Positions 60,341 to 63,159 of a DNA stretch of 63,159 bases are shown piece by piece. The position numbers and the translations under genes are program-made. This stretch comes from JAGVVZ01 sp964372465. Its GTDB lineage: Archaea > Aenigmatarchaeota > Aenigmatarchaeia > CG10238-14. Where the stretch lies: positions 1 to 63,159 of the forward strand of contig CAYJRA010000003.1 of assembly GCA_964372465.1 (NCBI GenBank), in the 5' to 3' direction. The stretch's first letter is position 1. Each line of letters starts with the position of its first letter. Below the pieces are notes generated by a model. That model had not been told where the DNA came from, did not search any database, and was given only the letters and a program-made list of their open reading frames with translations.

Positions 60341-60980
60341 AGAATTTCTGGAAAAGCTGCTGGGTTACATAGGCAAGAAACTAAAACACGAAGTAAAAGG
60401 ATTGCTAATAGGCGGAAACGCAATGATGTTTTATGATTTAAGAGGCCAGACAAAAGATCTAGATATTGTTCTTTATGGCAAGAATGACATATCTGGTATA
60501 GTTCAAATAATCAAAAATCATCCCTTGTTCAGAAAAACAGAAATTACAAAAAAGCTTCCGTATAAAATAAGACCTGAACTGAAAGAAGGAAATCCAACCG
60601 TGTTCTCAGATGGCAATATGCCGAGATTTGATTTGTTTTACAAAAATGTTTTTTCTGTCGATACGGAACAGATATTTCAACTTGCGAAAAGAAGCATCAG
60701 ATTTGATTTGCTTATTCTGAAATTGGCCGAACCGGAGCATCTGATATTTTTGAAAGCTGTTACAGGAAGACCCGTGGATAGAGAAGATATAATCAGATTG
60801 ATCAAAAATCTAGATATAAATTGGAAGCTGTTCTTGCAGTTTACTTTGGATTATTATGGAAAGAATGAGAGGGTGGTTTGGTTTGTATTGGATACTCTTT
60901 ATGACATATATGAAAAGGAGAATATCATACCAAAATTCGTGATAGAAAAATTGGGAAGCAAATTCAATCTAAAGAAATGA
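60327..60980 (+). CDS. AbiEii/MenT-like nucleotidyltransferase toxin
   Basis: 217 residues from ATG 60327. The frame is open further upstream to 60153, but that part lies inside the antitoxin gene. GLLIGGNAMMFYDLRGQTKDLDIVL has the nucleotidyltransferase GG...T-x-D-L-D-I motif, and MPRFDLFYKN holds the third Asp. Such toxins use nucleotides to modify tRNA or other targets. Pairs with the winged-helix antitoxin at 59828. Confidence 0.8.
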   Translation: MLADKEFLEKLLGYIGKKLKHEVKGLLIGGNAMMFYDLRGQTKDLDIVLYGKNDISGIVQIIKNHPLFRKTEITKKLPYKIRPELKEGNPTVFSDGNMPRFDLFYKNVFSVDTEQIFQLAKRSIRFDLLILKLAEPEHLIFLKAVTGRPVDREDIIRLIKNLDINWKLFLQFTLDYYGKNERVVWFVLDTLYDIYEKENIIPKFVIEKLGSKFNLKK

Positions 60981-61009
60981 CATTGTTACTAGCGAAATTG
61001 TGTCTATAT

Positions 61010-61057
61010 TTTCTCACCATCAAAAAAATAAAAGAAATCCGATCATCTCGCAGTTCT
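61010..61057. repeat. Cassette-flanking direct repeat, copy C
   Basis: TTTCTCACCATC-A7-TAAAAGAAATCCGATCATCTCGCAGTTC. It lies between the second module and the third, which is on the minus strand. Confidence 0.75.
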
Positions 61058-61077
61058 TGTATATAGTTTCTTCAGCA

Positions 61078-61338
61078 TCAGTTGAACTTCTTGTATATGC
61101 TGCTTCTATGGCCGACTTCCAACACAAATACAACCATCTTACTGCTCTCTATGGATACGATAACTCTATAATCTCCAACTCTTAACCTGTAAAGTTGAAA
61201 ACCTACCAATTTTATAACATAAGAGAATGGGCTGTGAGTTATTGAATCAATTTTATTCATAATTCTTTTTTGTGTTTCCTTGTCCAATTTTTCCAATTGA
61301 CTCAAAGATTTTTCAGTCCATACGACCTTATAATTCAT
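61078..61338 (-). CDS. RelE family toxin
   Basis: 86 residues. YKVVWTEKSLSQLEKLDKETQKRIMNKIDSI, then QLYRLRVGDYRVIVSIESSKMVVFVLEVGHRSSIYK is the full RelE/ParE-like pattern (LRVGDYRVI, VGHR). Overlaps the antitoxin by four bases. Ribosome-dependent mRNA cleavage is the usual activity. Confidence 0.88.
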   Translation of the reverse strand: MNYKVVWTEKSLSQLEKLDKETQKRIMNKIDSITHSPFSYVIKLVGFQLYRLRVGDYRVIVSIESSKMVVFVLEVGHRSSIYKKFN

Positions 61339-61565
61339 CTGATTCCCAGTCTCTTTTTAACTTCTTCTGAAGAATAAACTCTGCCTTTTTTAACATCTTC
61401 CAAAGCTTCTTCTATATTCTTTATAGTTTCTTCGCTTAGAGGCAGATCGTCTTCGCTTGATTTTATCAACCTTATTATAACACTCTCATAAGTCTCATTT
61501 GACTGGATTTTCATTTTATCCAACCTTTCTTTGGTTTGTTTGCTCAATTGAAGCGTTGTTAACAT
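61335..61565 (-). CDS. Archaeal RelB/VapB-like antitoxin
   Basis: 76 residues. TTLQLSKQTKERLDKMKIQSNETYESVIIRLIKSS is a ribbon-helix-helix start common in archaeal antitoxins, followed by an acidic arm ending VKKRLGIR that neutralises RelE. A 16-bp palindrome lies eight bases upstream. Confidence 0.82.
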   Translation of the reverse strand: MLTTLQLSKQTKERLDKMKIQSNETYESVIIRLIKSSEDDLPLSEETIKNIEEALEDVKKGRVYSSEEVKKRLGIR

Positions 61566-61572
61566 AATTTAT

Positions 61573-61588
61573 CTATAGTTAACTATAG
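61573..61588. promoter_or_regulatory. Perfect 16-bp palindrome, operator of the RelE module
   Basis: CTATAGTTAACTATAG, between a TATAAATAC element and the antitoxin start. A ribbon-helix-helix antitoxin would bind it to shut off its own operon. Confidence 0.65.
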
Positions 61589-61734
61589 TATTTATAGTTT
61601 TCTATATAATCATACTAATTATCAGTTAGTACCAGTATATAAACATACCAACTGTCAATCAGCATAAAAAAGCATTATCCTATAGATGATTCAAAATTTA
61701 GCTTCAAAAATTTCTATTACCATAAAAAATAAGA

Positions 61735-61778
61735 AAAAAGAAAAAAAACAATTTTTACCTTCTCGCAGTTTTATATTG
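61735..61778. repeat. Cassette-flanking direct repeat, copy D, with T-run terminator of the surface gene
   Basis: CTCGCAGTTTTATATTG (61762-61778) is identical to copy B and includes the stop codon and last codons of the gene at 61771. On the minus strand the stop is followed by AAACTGCGAGAAGG and then runs of T (61725-61748), a normal archaeal terminator. The ATCC-GATCAT part of copies A-C is absent. Confidence 0.65.
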
Positions 61779-62898
61779 CTCTTACTATGATGTAGATACT
61801 ACCTTCTGTAAAGCTACCGACACATGGAACTGGGTATGTCAATCTGAATTGACATTCGGCTGTGTGCATGTTGTACAAAATTGTTGGAGCTGTGTTTGGT
61901 GCTTCAGCCAATAATGGCGTTGCGCCTGCACATTCAGTTTTTGAACAACCTGCTGAATTATCCTTGTTCCTTATGTTTTGATAGTTGTTGTCTGCATTTG
62001 TACCAACCTTACATCTGTAGTCCAAACCTTGAGGAGCTAATAGTGTACCAGCTGTCTCAACGTCCAAAACATTGCTTACTGGACATTTAGCTGCAAAGTG
62101 TGAAGGATCTGTCAAGTCGCTAGCTGCTATGTAAGCTGCTAGGTCAACTCCACCTTCTGCTAGGTTTGTTACCAACAATTTATTCGTAGAATAAACTGTT
62201 TGGCCTGGCACTCCAGATTCATATTGAATTGCTGAAGCACCGTTGTTTGTGTCTAACAACAATAGAACTTCTGGGTTGAAGAACCAAAGTTGTGAGATAC
62301 CGTCTGTTGAGACAGATCCGCTTTGATCAAAGGCTTCGATGTTAACTGTCATCTCGCCTGCCCATAATGGTTCTACTGTCAATATACACTCAAAGACTTT
62401 ATCAAATCTTGTATCCAAACCTGCTTTGTCTACTGGACCTGATGGTTGTAATATTCCAGTGTCAACACTGTGGTTAACACCGAACATACTCCATCCATAT
62501 ATACCTCCTCCTTCACTGAATTTACTTGTAACATCGTTACATTTTACTTCTGCTTCATCGTCGACTGTCATGTGTGCTGTTAAAATATCAACCTCACCAT
62601 TCAAGTCTCTAACTGCGACCAATTCTGCTATTTGCTCTCCTGTGAATGCATACTCATTGGTCCTAACATCTTCTTTGCCAAGATCTACACATCCATTTGA
62701 CTGGAGATCAAATCCGTTTGGTCTAGCTCCACCTTGGCCATTTTCAGCACAAATATCAAAGACTTTCTTCAAAAGATAAATCTTTGGCTCAACGTTGCCA
62801 GGGTTTGCTTCGTTAGGGAAGCTGTCTGCTAGTACTACTGGACTTACTGTCATTAATACTGCGAGGGCTAAAACTAATGCTTTATTTAAAGCGTTCAT
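61771..62898 (-). CDS. Secreted, strongly translated surface protein (S-layer-like candidate)
   Basis: 375 residues. A signal peptide KALVLALAVLMTVSPVVLA is cut before DSFPNEAN. The rest is beta-rich with paired Cys (FDICAENG...NGCVDLG, CILTV, CSKTECAGAT, ECQFRLTYPVPC) and no membrane anchor. A perfect GGAGGTG ribosome site (62909-62915) ten bases before the start and even codon use suggest high expression. A GATTTAAAGC TATA-like element lies upstream. No family recognised; abundant envelope protein is an inference. Confidence 0.75.
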   Translation of the reverse strand: MNALNKALVLALAVLMTVSPVVLADSFPNEANPGNVEPKIYLLKKVFDICAENGQGGARPNGFDLQSNGCVDLGKEDVRTNEYAFTGEQIAELVAVRDLNGEVDILTAHMTVDDEAEVKCNDVTSKFSEGGGIYGWSMFGVNHSVDTGILQPSGPVDKAGLDTRFDKVFECILTVEPLWAGEMTVNIEAFDQSGSVSTDGISQLWFFNPEVLLLLDTNNGASAIQYESGVPGQTVYSTNKLLVTNLAEGGVDLAAYIAASDLTDPSHFAAKCPVSNVLDVETAGTLLAPQGLDYRCKVGTNADNNYQNIRNKDNSAGCSKTECAGATPLLAEAPNTAPTILYNMHTAECQFRLTYPVPCVGSFTEGSIYIIVRAI

Positions 62899-63090
62899 GT
62901 ATATTTAGCACCTCCATTTAATGTTAAAAAGATAGCAAATTAAAGATTTAAAGCTTTACGAGTATTTTTAGCCTTATTTTTGCTTATACTATACTGAAAA
63001 TTATTTATCTAATCAAATAAAGGAATTTTCTACTTTATTTAAGTTTAATTACTACGGAAAAGGCTTTATTTTTATACTAAATAGAAAGTT

Positions 63091-63159
63091 CTATAACCGG
63101 AAGGAAGTGATACTTTCATCAAGTATGCACAGCTCTTCTACCAGAATTTCCGGCAAATT
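63091..63159 (-). CDS. C-terminal end of a gene cut by the window end
   Basis: On the minus strand the frame is open from the window edge to a TAG at 63091-63093, giving NLPEILVEELCILDESITSF and two more residues. It has a natural protein composition. The same bases form an inverted repeat (CCGGAA...TTCCGG) with an inner ATACTT...AAGTAT hairpin, so a structured RNA is an alternative. Confidence 0.4.
   Translation of the reverse strand, partial: NLPEILVEELCILDESITSFRL

Noticed and set aside
63091..63159. tRNA-like fold at the window end
   Set aside because: The CCGGAA...TTCCGG stem and inner hairpin lack a T-loop and a seven-pair acceptor stem, and the same bases read as a C-terminal coding end.
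1..63159. rRNA or tRNA genes
   Set aside because: No conserved rRNA segments or T-loop GTTCRA patterns with matching stems were noticed in the intergenic regions read by eye; a covariance-model search would be needed to exclude them fully.

Overview
The window is AT-rich, densely packed archaeal DNA, most likely from a small-genome DPANN-type archaeon (Woesearchaeota or Pacearchaeota-like; the lineage is my inference). Archaeal markers are an FtsZ with the GGGTGTGS loop, an archaeal OBG-type GTPase with a TGS end, a Hef-type helicase and XPF-type nuclease, a DUF460 protein, an archaeosortase, an archaeal-style topoisomerase IA, an A24 preflagellin/prepilin peptidase, TATA boxes of the TTTAAAT/TTTATATA type, and many leaderless or weakly led genes. 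I found no rRNA, tRNA or CRISPR. Two runs of exactly 100 N (3571-3670 and 51541-51640) are scaffold gaps.

1-3.8 kb: a peptide-modification locus. A truncated precursor built of Tyr-Gly-Asp / Trp-Gly-Asp / Trp-Arg-Asp triplets is followed by an HxsD-like protein and an HxsB-like radical SAM/SPASM enzyme. Beyond a prepilin peptidase lies a second, secreted precursor made of tandem Tyr-Xaa-Ser cores, separated by the same spacer (SPVMALTKEGG). This looks like an archaeal variant of the His-Xaa-Ser radical SAM system with aromatic triplets replacing His-Xaa-Ser, and is my best candidate for an undescribed system.

3.9-28 kb: membrane-anchored proteins (a Cys-pair helical-repeat protein, an amidohydrolase, two unknowns), a UPF0175/DUF3368 toxin-antitoxin pair, envelope sugar genes (GT-C-like, GT2, GT4), a B12-binding radical SAM enzyme, then housekeeping and repair genes: KH protein, OBG GTPase, split Hef (helicase and nuclease as separate genes), DUF460, archaeosortase, coiled-coil protein, Yip1 protein and topA.

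28-37 kb: a copper and thiol-redox island: two CuA-like cupredoxins, CopA, a DsbD/CcdA-like protein with histidine-rich extracellular domains, CcdA, thioredoxin- and glutaredoxin-like proteins, and a CopZ-like domain.

37-58 kb: large secreted surface proteins (PKD-like, CARDB-like, thrombospondin-3-like repeats, ThuA/GATase-like domains, C-terminal membrane anchors) mixed with small lineage-specific proteins, a winged-helix regulator and ftsZ. Eight genes here carry a 17-bp palindrome related to TTACTA-N5-TAGTAA at their promoters, which suggests one regulon.

58-63 kb: three different toxin-antitoxin modules in a row. A ~45-bp direct repeat separates and bounds them, and its last copy overlaps the 3' end of a strongly translated secreted (probable S-layer-like) gene. 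The layout resembles a cassette array.
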